DNA of 64,000 nucleotides from 2-02-FULL-55-14 sp964581115 (GTDB taxonomy: Bacteria > Bacteroidota > Ignavibacteria > UBA10030), in NCBI GenBank assembly GCA_964581115.1, contig CAZOMY010000001.1, positions 372,001 to 436,000 of the forward strand, written 5' to 3'. A program made the translations under genes and the position numbers. This document shows, piece after piece, positions 28,424 through 37,315 of this stretch. The notes under the pieces are model-generated. The model was not told the DNA's origin. It worked only from the letters and a program-made list of their open reading frames with translations, and did not search any database. Positions within the stretch are counted from its first letter, which is position 1. Every line of letters begins with the position of its first letter.

Positions 28424-31400
28424 TCATGCGCCTTTTCTTAGCTGCACCTTCCACGTGGTCCCGCCCCCGGGCCGGCTCTCGACCTCGAAGGCCGCTCCTA
28501 TCTCGCCGGCCCTGCGCTCAATATTCGACAATCCGTTGCCCCGTCGTACCCGGTTCCGGTCGAAGCCGCGTCCGTCGTCAGAAATGGCCATGATCAGATG
28601 CCCATCGCCTGAGCGAATGATGACCCGGGCCCTCGTAGCATTCGAGTGTCGGACGAGGTTTGTCACGATCTCCTTGAAGATGAGCCACAGATTCCGCCGC
28701 AGGACGAGGTCAAAGTTTAATGAGACGGCCTTCTCGATCTGGAGGTCATACCCGATCCCCGCGCTCTCGAACAGGTCCGACGCGTATCGCTCGCACTTGC
28801 TCAGGAACGACGGCCAGTCGTCATGCTGCGGATCCACGGACCAGATGATGTCGCCGATCATGTCGCGGGCCGAACGAGCGCTCTCGGCAATGAGGTCGAG
28901 ATAGTGCCTTCGGCGTCCGGCATCGCGCCTCCGGTCGGTCCGAACCGCTTCAGCAAATACCAGGATGCTGCTCAGCGTCGAACTGACGTCGTCGTGCAGG
29001 TCGCGGGCGATCTTGGCGCGAAGCCGTTCTTCCCGGACAATGGCCGCAACCCTCAGCCGAATGAGGAGAGCCACCATCATCACCATCCCGAGCACCAGCA
29101 ATGAACGGAACCACCAGGTCTGCCACCACGGCGGAAGGACCTTGATCTTCAGCGCGGCTTCATTGATGCCTTCAACACCGTCGTTGTTCGTGCCAACCGC
29201 TCTCAGGGTGTATTCACCAGGGTCGAGGTGCGTGAGCGTCAGCGTTCGACCTTCCATCTCATGCCAACGATCGCTCGACCCCTCCAATCGATACCGGAAA
29301 CGGTTCATCTCCGGTGCGCGGAAGTCCAACGAAGCGAACGAGATCCGCAGAATGTTCTCCTGATACGGCAGAGACAGTCCCGCTCGAGCCCACCGGCCCA
29401 CCGGCCAAAGTGCTGAATCCCCCATGGAGATGGCGGTAATGATGACCGCGGGGCGATTGGCGTTGATCTGCAGCCGCATCGGGTCAACAACCGTCGCTCC
29501 CGTACTGCCGCCAAACACCATCCTTCCGCCGGAGAGCTTGGACGCGCCTGCCGGTGTGAATTCCTCTCCCGACACACCGTCGGCGGCCGTGAATCGCCGG
29601 AAGGAGGCCGTCCGCGGGTCGAAACGGAGCAGGCCGGTGGAGGATCCGGCCCACCAGGTGCCATCGTCGGCCCTCAGCAACGACCCGAACGCGGTAGGGT
29701 GGCCGTCACGGTCAAGATGCGCAAAGACATGAGTGGTATCGGCAACCGGATCGTGGACCACCAGGCTGTTGACGGTGGCCAGCCAGAGACGGCCGTCAGG
29801 ATCCTCGGCAAGATCATTCACCTGCTCGGAGGGGAGCCAGCTCGAATCCTTCACCAGCCGTATGAAGGAGCCGTCGTCAGAGATTCTCAGCGCGCCCCCT
29901 TGACTGGTCGCACCCCACACCACCCCACGCCGATCCCGGATGATGCGCATGACGAAGTTCTGGGTCGGCGAAGGCGGCACCACATACGGTCTCCATCGTT
30001 CCGTCTCCCGGTCGAAGGTGCGGACTCCACCCATCGCCGTTCCGATCCAGAGGGTGCCCGTCCGATCTTCATTGATGTGCCAGACGAAGTCCGGCAGACC
30101 CGTCCGCCCCGGCGCCTGGGGGAAGGCGTATGATGCCACCCTCGCACCATTCATCCTCAGCAACGCAGATCGGTTTGTGCCCACCCATACCGCCCCCCGG
30201 CTGTCTTCGAACACGGCGGTCGGTCTGGCCTTCGTTGCGCGCAGGTGAGCATTCAAGGGCTCCTGCGCCGACACCCGGCGAAGTCGCTCGATGTCCAAGG
30301 CGTCCACTCCGTGAGGTGTGGCAAACCACGCCTTGCCGTCGGATCCCGCGGCAAGCGCAACGACATTGCGATGGCTCAGCGACCACGGTGTGCGGGGGTA
30401 CGCCGTGAGTCGTATGAAGCGCGCCTTGGCCACCTCGGCGCGATTCAGCCATCCCGTCTGAGTGCCGACCCAGAGAACGCCCGACCTGTCGACGCAGAGC
30501 GTTGAAGGATCATCCGCGCTGATCGAGGACGGATCGGCGTCGTCATGGCGGTACGTTTCCTGGACGGTGCCGGCCGCACTCAGCCGATAGAGACCTCCGT
30601 GCGTTGCGACCCAGAATGACCCGTCTGGATCCTCGACCACGTCAAGAATGGAGGCGTTGGGTCCGCCGTCGGAAGCCCATTCATATCGGTTCGTGCGTCC
30701 CGTCGTCGGATCGTACGAGCGCAATCCCCAGCTCGAGCAGAACCAGAGGCGGCCCAAACGATCCTCGTAGATCTTCCGAACGAACGGCGAGGCCAGATAC
30801 TCTGCGGAGGCGATCAACTCAGGCTGTTGGGCTCCGGGCTTAAGCCTCAGCACACCCGAGGACGTCCCTGCCCAGACAGTCCCCCGCCGGTCCTCCATCG
30901 TGTGGAGAACGATCGGAGCTCTTGGGTCGCCATAGTGTTGGAACCGTCCGGTTGCGGGGTCGAGCCGATGGAATCCGTTGATGGTCGAGATCCATAAGTG
31001 CCGCCCCCTGCCCGAAGTGATGGATGTCACACCGGAAGACGAGAGGCTGGTGGTGTCGCCCTCGACGGGGGCGAAGAACCGGACCACCTCGCCTTCGGGA
31101 TCGACCCGCGCGAGTCCGGCGGTGTAAGTGCCGGCCCAGATAACCCCGCTTCGGTCAACGTGAACCGCCAGGACCGGCATGGCTTGCAGTCGTCCGACGG
31201 ATGAGGGTGCACCGCGCAGGAAGGTGAAGCTGTATCCGTCAAACTTTTGCAGCCCTCCGCCGCTGGCGACCCAGATGAAGCCTGTAGAATCCTGAGATAC
31301 CCCATAGATCCAGCTCGATGCCGGCTTCTGGTCGGACGAATACCTGGCAAATGTCAACCTCTGACCGAACATCTGCCCGCTCGCGAACAGCATGATCGCA

Positions 31401-31462
31401 AGGACAAAACGTCCGCAGTCCGATAGACGGGCTCGGCCGGCGGACCACATAAACAAGCTCAT
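28424..31462 (-). CDS. Two-component regulator propeller sensor histidine kinase
   Basis: This 1012-residue protein starts at ATG 31462, whose A is shared with the TGA of the upstream RidA gene (TGATG). After a signal/anchor segment come Reg_prop propeller repeats (~35-660, e.g. GVLWVGTQTGWLNRAEV, GTLWIGTAMGGVRTFDRET), a Y_Y_Y domain (~675-745: NRFRYRLEGSSDRWHEM), and one membrane span (~787-803). The cytoplasmic HisKA_3 dimerisation box has H823 (ARDLHDDVSSTLSS) and a HATPase (EIVTNLVRHSNATRARV, DDGRGFD, GNGLSNIERRA). It lacks a fused receiver, unlike hybrid versions in Bacteroides, and signals to the separate regulator at 27707-28366. Such propellers sense glycans or other periplasmic ligands. 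Confidence 0.93.
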   Translation of the reverse strand: MSLFMWSAGRARLSDCGRFVLAIMLFASGQMFGQRLTFARYSSDQKPASSWIYGVSQDSTGFIWVASGGGLQKFDGYSFTFLRGAPSSVGRLQAMPVLAVHVDRSGVIWAGTYTAGLARVDPEGEVVRFFAPVEGDTTSLSSSGVTSITSGRGRHLWISTINGFHRLDPATGRFQHYGDPRAPIVLHTMEDRRGTVWAGTSSGVLRLKPGAQQPELIASAEYLASPFVRKIYEDRLGRLWFCSSWGLRSYDPTTGRTNRYEWASDGGPNASILDVVEDPDGSFWVATHGGLYRLSAAGTVQETYRHDDADPSSISADDPSTLCVDRSGVLWVGTQTGWLNRAEVAKARFIRLTAYPRTPWSLSHRNVVALAAGSDGKAWFATPHGVDALDIERLRRVSAQEPLNAHLRATKARPTAVFEDSRGAVWVGTNRSALLRMNGARVASYAFPQAPGRTGLPDFVWHINEDRTGTLWIGTAMGGVRTFDRETERWRPYVVPPSPTQNFVMRIIRDRRGVVWGATSQGGALRISDDGSFIRLVKDSSWLPSEQVNDLAEDPDGRLWLATVNSLVVHDPVADTTHVFAHLDRDGHPTAFGSLLRADDGTWWAGSSTGLLRFDPRTASFRRFTAADGVSGEEFTPAGASKLSGGRMVFGGSTGATVVDPMRLQINANRPAVIITAISMGDSALWPVGRWARAGLSLPYQENILRISFASLDFRAPEMNRFRYRLEGSSDRWHEMEGRTLTLTHLDPGEYTLRAVGTNNDGVEGINEAALKIKVLPPWWQTWWFRSLLVLGMVMMVALLIRLRVAAIVREERLRAKIARDLHDDVSSTLSSILVFAEAVRTDRRRDAGRRRHYLDLIAESARSARDMIGDIIWSVDPQHDDWPSFLSKCERYASDLFESAGIGYDLQIEKAVSLNFDLVLRRNLWLIFKEIVTNLVRHSNATRARVIIRSGDGHLIMAISDDGRGFDRNRVRRGNGLSNIERRAGEIGAAFEVESRPGGGTTWKVQLRKGA

Positions 31463-31839
31463 CACGACACCGAGGCGATCGCCTGGATCTCCACGAGACA
31501 TCCGGGCTTGAGTTCGTGGACGGGGATGATCGCACGGGCGGGCTTGTGATCGCCAAGGAGGCGGGCAAAGGCCTGATCGACCGATCCCCAGTGCATCCGG
31601 CCCGTCACATAGATGGTCACCGACAGCAGACGATCGAGACTGCTTCCAGACGCCTTGAGGATGGCCTCCACGTTGCGCAGCGTCTGTTCCGTTTGCGCAT
31701 CGGCGTTCGTTCCCACCACCTCCCCCGTAGCAGGATTGATCGGAAGCTGGCCTGCGACATAGACGAGGGCATCATGAACGATCGCTTGCGAATAGTGCCC
31801 TGAAGGCTTTGGAGCATCAGATGTCGTGATCGTTCGCAT
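31462..31839 (-). CDS. ridA: RidA family protein (reactive intermediate deaminase)
   Basis: This 125-residue protein matches the RidA/YjgF family length. RidA hydrolyses enamine/imine intermediates released by PLP enzymes such as threonine dehydratase, in the cytoplasm. Visible motifs: GHYSQAIVHDALVYVAGQLP, TEQTLRNVEAIL, the catalytic-region Arg in PARAIIPVHEL, and LVEIQAIA with the conserved Glu. The start at 31839 is preceded by AAGGA at a good distance; the adjacent ATG 31842 is an alternative. Its stop overlaps the start of the sensor kinase, so the two are translated together, an unusual pairing. Between it and the divergent ABC-F gene (31840-32073) there is no further gene, only a palindromic repeat. 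Confidence 0.88.
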   Translation of the reverse strand: MRTITTSDAPKPSGHYSQAIVHDALVYVAGQLPINPATGEVVGTNADAQTEQTLRNVEAILKASGSSLDRLLSVTIYVTGRMHWGSVDQAFARLLGDHKPARAIIPVHELKPGCLVEIQAIASVS

Positions 31840-31990
31840 CATGGGTCCTTCGAGATTTATGTGCATATTGTTGATGATCTGAAAGGTATTGGTAATGAGG
31901 GATGGGGTCAATGGGAAGACGTCAGCATGGGGCATGGAGCGAGGGGCACGGGAGTTGGGATTTGGGGATTGGGACTTGTTTCGTGTTTCG

Positions 31991-32046
31991 CCCCCTCGAC
32001 TCCTCCTCGACTCGGACCTTCGGTCCTCGCTCGGAGTCGCTCGGGG
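31991..32046. repeat. Imperfect palindromic repeat between ridA and the ABC-F gene
   Basis: Left arm CCCCCTCGACTCC and right arm GGAGTCGCTCGGGG pair over most of their length, with an inner GGACC-TTC-GGTCC hairpin. Similar CTCGACTTCGCTCGG sequence appears at ~55450, suggesting a dispersed palindromic element. It may also serve as a bidirectional barrier between divergent genes. Confidence 0.5.
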
Positions 32047-32073
32047 CATGATTTCGAAATTCGGATTTGACTC

Positions 32074-34050
32074 ATGATTTCCATTGAACGCCTCACCGTC
32101 GACCTTGGGGTCCGGACGCTTTTTGAGAACGTCTCGTTCCTCATCCGTCCGCACGACCGCATTGGATTGATCGGTGCGAACGGAAGCGGCAAGACGACGC
32201 TACTGCGCGTGCTGGCCGGCGACCGGGAGCCCTCTCGGGGCGCCGTGCGGAAAGCAAACTACGTCTCCGTCGGCTACCTGCCGCAGGAAGGCGTCCCCGT
32301 TCTTGGACGGACGCTGCTCGACGAAGGGATGACGGCCTTCGAGGATGTGTTGGCGCTCCAGGCACGGGTCGATCAAGCGATGAAAGATCTGTCGACCTTG
32401 AACAGCGACTCTCCCGAGCATGGCGAACAACTCGAGCTGCTTGGTGAGCTTCAGCATCGATTGGAGGAGAGCGACGTCTATCGTATCCAGTCAAAGGTCG
32501 AGAAGGTCCTGATGGGCTTGGGCTTCGCGACCCGCGACCTGGGCCGGAGCACGTCGGAGTTTTCCGGCGGCTGGCAAATGCGTATCGCGCTGGCCAAGCT
32601 GCTGCTCCGGTCCCCTTCCCTGCTGATGCTCGATGAGCCGACCAACCACCTGGATTCCGAGTCGATCGCCTGGTTGGAAGACTACCTGCGGTCGTACGAC
32701 GGAGCCGTGATGATCGTGTCGCACGACACCGTTTTCCTCGACCGGGTGACCTCTCGCACGCTTGCGCTCGACCGGAATGAGATCGAGGATTATCCCGGCT
32801 CGTTCAGCGCGTACGTGGACTTTGCGGAGACCCGACGCGAGCAACTGGAACGGGAATGGAAGAACCAACAGGAAAGCATCAAGCGAACGGAACGCTTCAT
32901 CGAAAGATTCCGATACAAGGCCACGAAGGCACGCCAGGTGCAAAGTCGAGTCAAGCAACTGGCCAAGGTGGAGCGTATCGAGCTTGAGAACGACGCCGAG
33001 GAGATCGCATTCCGATTCCCTGATCCGCTCCCCAGCGGCAAGGTCCTCGTGACACTGCGAGACGTCTCCAAGTCATACGGTCCGTTGCGCGTGCTCGAGA
33101 AGGTCAATGTCACCGTGGCCCGGGGAGACCGCATCGCGGTCGTCGGTCCGAACGGAGCCGGCAAGTCGACCCTCATTCGCATCCTGGCCGGCGTCGAATC
33201 CTACGACGACGGCGAACGGATACCCGGTCACGATCTGACCCCCTCCTATTACGCGCAACACCAGGCCGACGAGCTGTCGCCCGGGTCCGATGTGATCGGT
33301 GTCGTCGATGCCGTCGCCCACGGAGAGGTCCGAAAGCGCCTTCGGTCCATCCTCGGCTCATTCCTGTTCCATGGGGACGATGTGTTCAAGCCCGTGTCGG
33401 TCCTGTCCGGAGGAGAGAAAAGCCGATTGGCCCTCGCGCGTATGCTGCTCCGTCCGGCCAACCTCCTGGTCATGGACGAGCCGACAAACCACCTCGACAT
33501 CCGGTCCAAAGCGGTTTTGCAGGATGCCCTTGCCTCCTATGAGGGCACGACGATCATTGTCTCACACGATCGGGGCTTCCTGGAGCCGATCGTCAACCGT
33601 ATTCTCGAAGTGACGCCCGGACACATCCGGCTCCTGCACGAATCGATCAGCGAATACTTCACACGAAGGGAAGCGGAGCGAAAGGTCGAGGTTGACAGAA
33701 GCAAGGCCTCATCTCCGGCAGGACGCGGTCTGCCCGAGAAGGAGCGACGTCGCAAGATCGCCGAGATCCGTCAGGAAAAGAGCCGGACCCTGGCGCCGCA
33801 TCGCAAGCGGCTTGAGGAGATCGAAACATCCATAGAGTCTCTGGAACACGAGATCGGATCGCTCGAACACTCGCTGGCCGACCCGGCCTTCTACCAGACC
33901 GGCGACGGCGGGAAGACGGCCGGCCTTGAGCTCAGGTCAAAGCGAGCGTTGTTGGAAGAGCGGCTGGCAGAATGGGAGACGCTCGGGAAAGAGATCGCCT
34001 GGATCGAGGAGCGGTTCGACAAGCAGATCCGTGAAGTGGAAGGGCTGTGA
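32074..34050 (+). CDS. ABC-F family ATPase (Uup/YheS-like ribosome-associated ATPase)
   Basis: This 658-residue soluble protein has two ABC domains and no membrane segment. First domain: Walker A GANGSGKT (34-41), signature FSGGWQMR, Walker B LLMLDEPTNHLD. Second domain: GPNGAGKST (~356-364), LSGGEKSRLALARMLL, LLVMDEPTNHLD, with the switch His in IIVSHDRGF. The inter-domain P-site-tRNA-interaction linker lies at ~245-320 and is highly charged (FIERFRYKATKARQVQSRVK). A C-terminal coiled coil (~545-655) resembles the Uup tail. Family members bind the ribosomal E site or act in ribosome assembly and antibiotic protection. It stands alone on the plus strand. Confidence 0.93.
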   Translation: MISIERLTVDLGVRTLFENVSFLIRPHDRIGLIGANGSGKTTLLRVLAGDREPSRGAVRKANYVSVGYLPQEGVPVLGRTLLDEGMTAFEDVLALQARVDQAMKDLSTLNSDSPEHGEQLELLGELQHRLEESDVYRIQSKVEKVLMGLGFATRDLGRSTSEFSGGWQMRIALAKLLLRSPSLLMLDEPTNHLDSESIAWLEDYLRSYDGAVMIVSHDTVFLDRVTSRTLALDRNEIEDYPGSFSAYVDFAETRREQLEREWKNQQESIKRTERFIERFRYKATKARQVQSRVKQLAKVERIELENDAEEIAFRFPDPLPSGKVLVTLRDVSKSYGPLRVLEKVNVTVARGDRIAVVGPNGAGKSTLIRILAGVESYDDGERIPGHDLTPSYYAQHQADELSPGSDVIGVVDAVAHGEVRKRLRSILGSFLFHGDDVFKPVSVLSGGEKSRLALARMLLRPANLLVMDEPTNHLDIRSKAVLQDALASYEGTTIIVSHDRGFLEPIVNRILEVTPGHIRLLHESISEYFTRREAERKVEVDRSKASSPAGRGLPEKERRRKIAEIRQEKSRTLAPHRKRLEEIETSIESLEHEIGSLEHSLADPAFYQTGDGGKTAGLELRSKRALLEERLAEWETLGKEIAWIEERFDKQIREVEGL

Positions 34051-34052
34051 AG

Positions 34053-34146
34053 AAGCGGGAACGCTGATGACGCTGAAAGAAGGGATTGGCGCAGATCGTT
34101 GGTCAGCGACCATCTCTTCTTTTCGTGCACTCCCTCGTTCCCGCTT
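34053..34146. terminator. Long-loop inverted repeat between convergent genes
   Basis: AAGCGGGAACG (34053-34063) pairs perfectly with CGTTCCCGCTT (34136-34146), an 11-bp stem with a 72-base loop that holds a small GGTC-AGC-GACC hairpin. On the plus strand it is followed by TTCTT and on the minus strand by TCT, so it could terminate the ABC-F gene and the convergent helical-protein gene. Confidence 0.5.
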
Positions 34147-34155
34147 TTCTTGCAA

Positions 34156-34869
34156 CTATTGGAAGACCTTGTCCAGGTCCTCGTACCGGCTGTGCATCTC
34201 TTCAATGAGAGGGGTCAGCGTTTCGATCGTCCCGTTTGGAACCGCCTTGTGCAAAGCGGCGACAGCAGCGGCCAACGCCGTCCTCCTCTTCTCGAACTCC
34301 GCGGCCTTCTCCTTGTGTCGCGCCGGCAGCACTGCCGCCGAGAGCTTGTCCATCGATGTTTTCAACTCCTCGACAAGCAAGCGGATCCGCTGGATGTCCT
34401 TCTCCGGCAAGGCATAGTGATAGAGAAGGTAAAGCGAGCCGTGGAAATCGTCGATCTCTTTGAGCGCCGGGCGGATCGTCCTCACCAGCACTTCGTACTG
34501 CATGTGCAGTCTCTCAGCGGCGGCCAGTAGCTTTTCCTTGTCGACCGGCGAGGCAGCGGCCCTGTATTCCACGACGATCTCCTGCAGTCGCTTCACATTC
34601 TCCCTCCACTTTCCTTCCCGCTCATGCAGGATGGCCGGTAATGTGGCCTTCGCAACGGCCTCCGCCCCTTGCTCCACCTCAGGCAGGACCTTCGCGAGCA
34701 TGTCGGTGTCCTTATTTGGCCAGGCGGTGTGCCAGATCTGAGCGATCACCTCGTGAAAATCCGTCAGCGCCTGCACTTCGGCCTTTGCTTCGGCCGGACG
34801 GTCTGTCTTGGCAGTCTGTGCGAACGTCGCAGGAACGACGAGCAACATGAGCCACATCAAGTTCTTCAT
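34156..34869 (-). CDS. Exported all-helical protein with internal duplication and conserved His residues
   Basis: This 237-residue protein starts at ATG 34869 behind AAGAGG, with a signal peptide (MKNLMWLMLLVVPATFAQTA). I do not recognise a named family. The mature part is two ~98-residue helical repeats offset by exactly 104 residues: 35-132 and 139-236. Aligned identical positions include D37/D141, F38/F142, H39/H143, H47/H151, P51/P155, K53/K157, D54/D158, L77-P78/L181-P182, H122/H226, Y125/Y229, E126/E230. Three His per repeat suggest metal or heme binding in a four-helix arrangement, but no CxxCH motif is present. The upstream neighbour is the exported haloperoxidase-like gene, 151 bases away. 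Confidence 0.75.
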   Translation of the reverse strand: MKNLMWLMLLVVPATFAQTAKTDRPAEAKAEVQALTDFHEVIAQIWHTAWPNKDTDMLAKVLPEVEQGAEAVAKATLPAILHEREGKWRENVKRLQEIVVEYRAAASPVDKEKLLAAAERLHMQYEVLVRTIRPALKEIDDFHGSLYLLYHYALPEKDIQRIRLLVEELKTSMDKLSAAVLPARHKEKAAEFEKRRTALAAAVAALHKAVPNGTIETLTPLIEEMHSRYEDLDKVFQ

Positions 34870-35020
34870 GGTAACCTCTTCGCGAATGATGAGGGGCCCT
34901 CTCAACGATCCTCCTGGGATCGGATCAAGCCACGAACACGCACAAGATGCACAAGCAGTGGGATCGATGACCTCTGTGCTTCTTGAGGGTCGTTCGTTGA
35001 GATACTGTTTCTCTGCACAA

Positions 35021-37234
35021 CTATCGAACAATAATGAGCTTCTGCACCTGGTCCCAAGCCGGAGTGGAAATGCGGACGACATAGAATCCAGCCGGCACGC
35101 GAAGCGGCGACAGCAGGGCTGCACGCTTGCCGCCGAGCGAACCGACAAACGTTGACCGGTGGACCTCCCGGCCGAGAAGATCATAAAGAACGATGACGGC
35201 TTTCCCTTCGAAGGCCGGCAGGTCGATCGAAAGCGATCCTCCCGACGCCAAAGGATTCGGGTGCATCAAAACGATCGGCCGTTCGGAAGAAGCACCGTTC
35301 CCTTCGACAAAGGTTGCCGATCCGCTGAAGTAGCGTTCAGCTGCCTCAACCGATCGCGCTCCGATGACCATGCCGATCTTCCGCCCCGGGATGTCATCCA
35401 TCGGAGGATGGATGCCGCCCCAGATCCGCGACAGAGCCGACTGCGAAGCCGCGTCGCGGTACGTGGCCCATTGGAGCGTCACATCGACGCTTGGACCTTC
35501 TTCGAAGACCAGGTATTCGTTCTTCCGCGCATGGAACGTTCCCATCCCTCCAGGAAAGTATTCGTCCCCGGTCACGGCGGTGAGCACCTCGGCAGCGGCG
35601 CGCGAGTACGTTGAGTGACCCGAAACGTAGCCGCCGAACGGCGGCGTGACGAACGACGGACGTTGGTACGGCCACCAGTTCTCGGCCAGGATCCAGCCGA
35701 CTCCGGCGATCTGAGTATTGGGATCGGCAATGTAGAGCGGACCTCGCCACGTGCGGAGCTTGATCTTCCCAACATGCTCATTCGAGGCACCGGCCAGGGA
35801 GTCTCCCTCATCGACGAGTTCGATATGACCGGGGATGAGCGGAATGCCACCAGGATGAAAGCGCGCCTTGGTGCTGTCGGTACTTTGCCCTAGATGCGCC
35901 ATGTACCGGATCGCTGACAGGGGCCTGATACCGTCATACCAACCTTTGAGCCCCCATACCGTGACGGCCACATCATGCATCGCACCGCCGAGAGCAAGAT
36001 ACGATTTCACATCCCACTCGAGCTTTTCCAGTACCGGACCAGCACCGCCCCAGCGCCGTTCGAACGACGGCTGGTCGCAGGCGTAATTGAGGATGGTGAA
36101 CCAATGCCCGGGCGGCGTCTCGGAATCGGGTCCGTCGGCCCAGAACTCGGCGAGAACGCGGGCAAAGTCCGCTCGCGGGACAACATTCGGTGCGTATGGC
36201 ATTCCCGTTCTGGGATTGACCGAATGGCCCTGGCCGATCTCACCTCCTTCAAGGAGGCGATAGAACGTACGATACTCTTGGACCGTCGATGGGAGGGTCG
36301 GGCTGCTCCCCATGGCTCCCGGAGAGATGTCCCACATGACACTGTCGCCCGGGTCATGATGCCCTTGCCAGATGCTGACCAGCGCAAAGCCCCATTTGTA
36401 TTCTTCGGAAAGGCCTCCGACTGTCAAGGTATTCAGCTGTGGCGGCGGGCCGGGGTCATGATAGACAGGATAGACGTGTCCGTCGCGAATGCGGTCGACC
36501 CGGTCGGCGGCGGAGAGCGCAAACGGCGTCACCCTTCCCCACTCCGCTCCCAGGAACGGCGGCGTACTGACGGGGATCTGGTTGCCTGACTGATCGATGA
36601 ACGTGCCGACCGTGATCGGCTGCCATCGGTTGGGTTCCGAAAGAAGTGGATTGCCCGGGACCATTGGGTTGATGGGGAGGTTCACCGGAGCGTAGAACAG
36701 GTTTGCATAGCCACCCGACTCATTCGCTCCATCCTGCAATCCGAACGTGATCACCGATTGAGCGATGTAGTTTCCCAATGCGGCCGCGGAGCCTCCTTCA
36801 TACCCTGTGGAGACGAAGGACGTATCATAGCCCAGCGTGACCATCAACGAATCGAATCGGCGCATCGCCGACAGCGCACCGGGAGAATACTGGAACCGAT
36901 GCTTTAAGAGTCGATATGCCGCGAAGCTTACGGCTTCATTGGTCGCGGTCGCGGCATCGGAAGGTGCTGGGAAGCCCGAGAAGGCAATCGCATGACCGCC
37001 GACCGATCGACCGAGGAAAAAGGTCTGCGCCGGAGGATGCATGACGGCCCACGCATCATACATGACGGCGGACAAGTGGAAGAGGTTGCGGGCGTGGACG
37101 TTCGGCCGGGCGAAATCGCGCCTGATCGCAGCGAGGGCGGCTTCGTTCCAAAGACGGGCCACTGACGACTGTGCCGCCAGTTCAGCGACCAGGATCGCCG
37201 GCGCGAGGTAGGTCCAACGGAGTAGGCGAAGCAT
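35021..37234 (-). CDS. T9SS-exported vanadium-dependent haloperoxidase/PAP2-like protein
   Basis: This 737-residue protein has a signal peptide (MLRLLRWTYLAPAILVAELA). The middle and C-terminal half match the vanadium haloperoxidase/PAP2 helical fold: YQRPSFVTPPFGGYVSGHST (Arg, then SGH with the acid/base His) at ~522-541 and SRIWGGIHPPMDDIPGRKIG at ~600-619, where R and H would bind vanadate or phosphate. The last ~85 residues form a T9SS sorting domain (MHPNPLASGGSLSIDLP, LGREVHRSTFVG, FYVVRIS). Family members oxidise halides with H2O2 or act as phosphatases; many bacterial members are uncharacterised. It is expected at the cell surface. A SOUL heme-binding gene lies 81 bases upstream on the same strand. 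Confidence 0.85.
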   Translation of the reverse strand: MLRLLRWTYLAPAILVAELAAQSSVARLWNEAALAAIRRDFARPNVHARNLFHLSAVMYDAWAVMHPPAQTFFLGRSVGGHAIAFSGFPAPSDAATATNEAVSFAAYRLLKHRFQYSPGALSAMRRFDSLMVTLGYDTSFVSTGYEGGSAAALGNYIAQSVITFGLQDGANESGGYANLFYAPVNLPINPMVPGNPLLSEPNRWQPITVGTFIDQSGNQIPVSTPPFLGAEWGRVTPFALSAADRVDRIRDGHVYPVYHDPGPPPQLNTLTVGGLSEEYKWGFALVSIWQGHHDPGDSVMWDISPGAMGSSPTLPSTVQEYRTFYRLLEGGEIGQGHSVNPRTGMPYAPNVVPRADFARVLAEFWADGPDSETPPGHWFTILNYACDQPSFERRWGGAGPVLEKLEWDVKSYLALGGAMHDVAVTVWGLKGWYDGIRPLSAIRYMAHLGQSTDSTKARFHPGGIPLIPGHIELVDEGDSLAGASNEHVGKIKLRTWRGPLYIADPNTQIAGVGWILAENWWPYQRPSFVTPPFGGYVSGHSTYSRAAAEVLTAVTGDEYFPGGMGTFHARKNEYLVFEEGPSVDVTLQWATYRDAASQSALSRIWGGIHPPMDDIPGRKIGMVIGARSVEAAERYFSGSATFVEGNGASSERPIVLMHPNPLASGGSLSIDLPAFEGKAVIVLYDLLGREVHRSTFVGSLGGKRAALLSPLRVPAGFYVVRISTPAWDQVQKLIIVR

Positions 37235-37315
37235 GGGGCGTGCGAACGAACCAGACCGATCGCACGCTTATCTTACAAGGATTGTGCCTCGAAAGCAAAA
37301 CCGGCAGGGTGGCCG

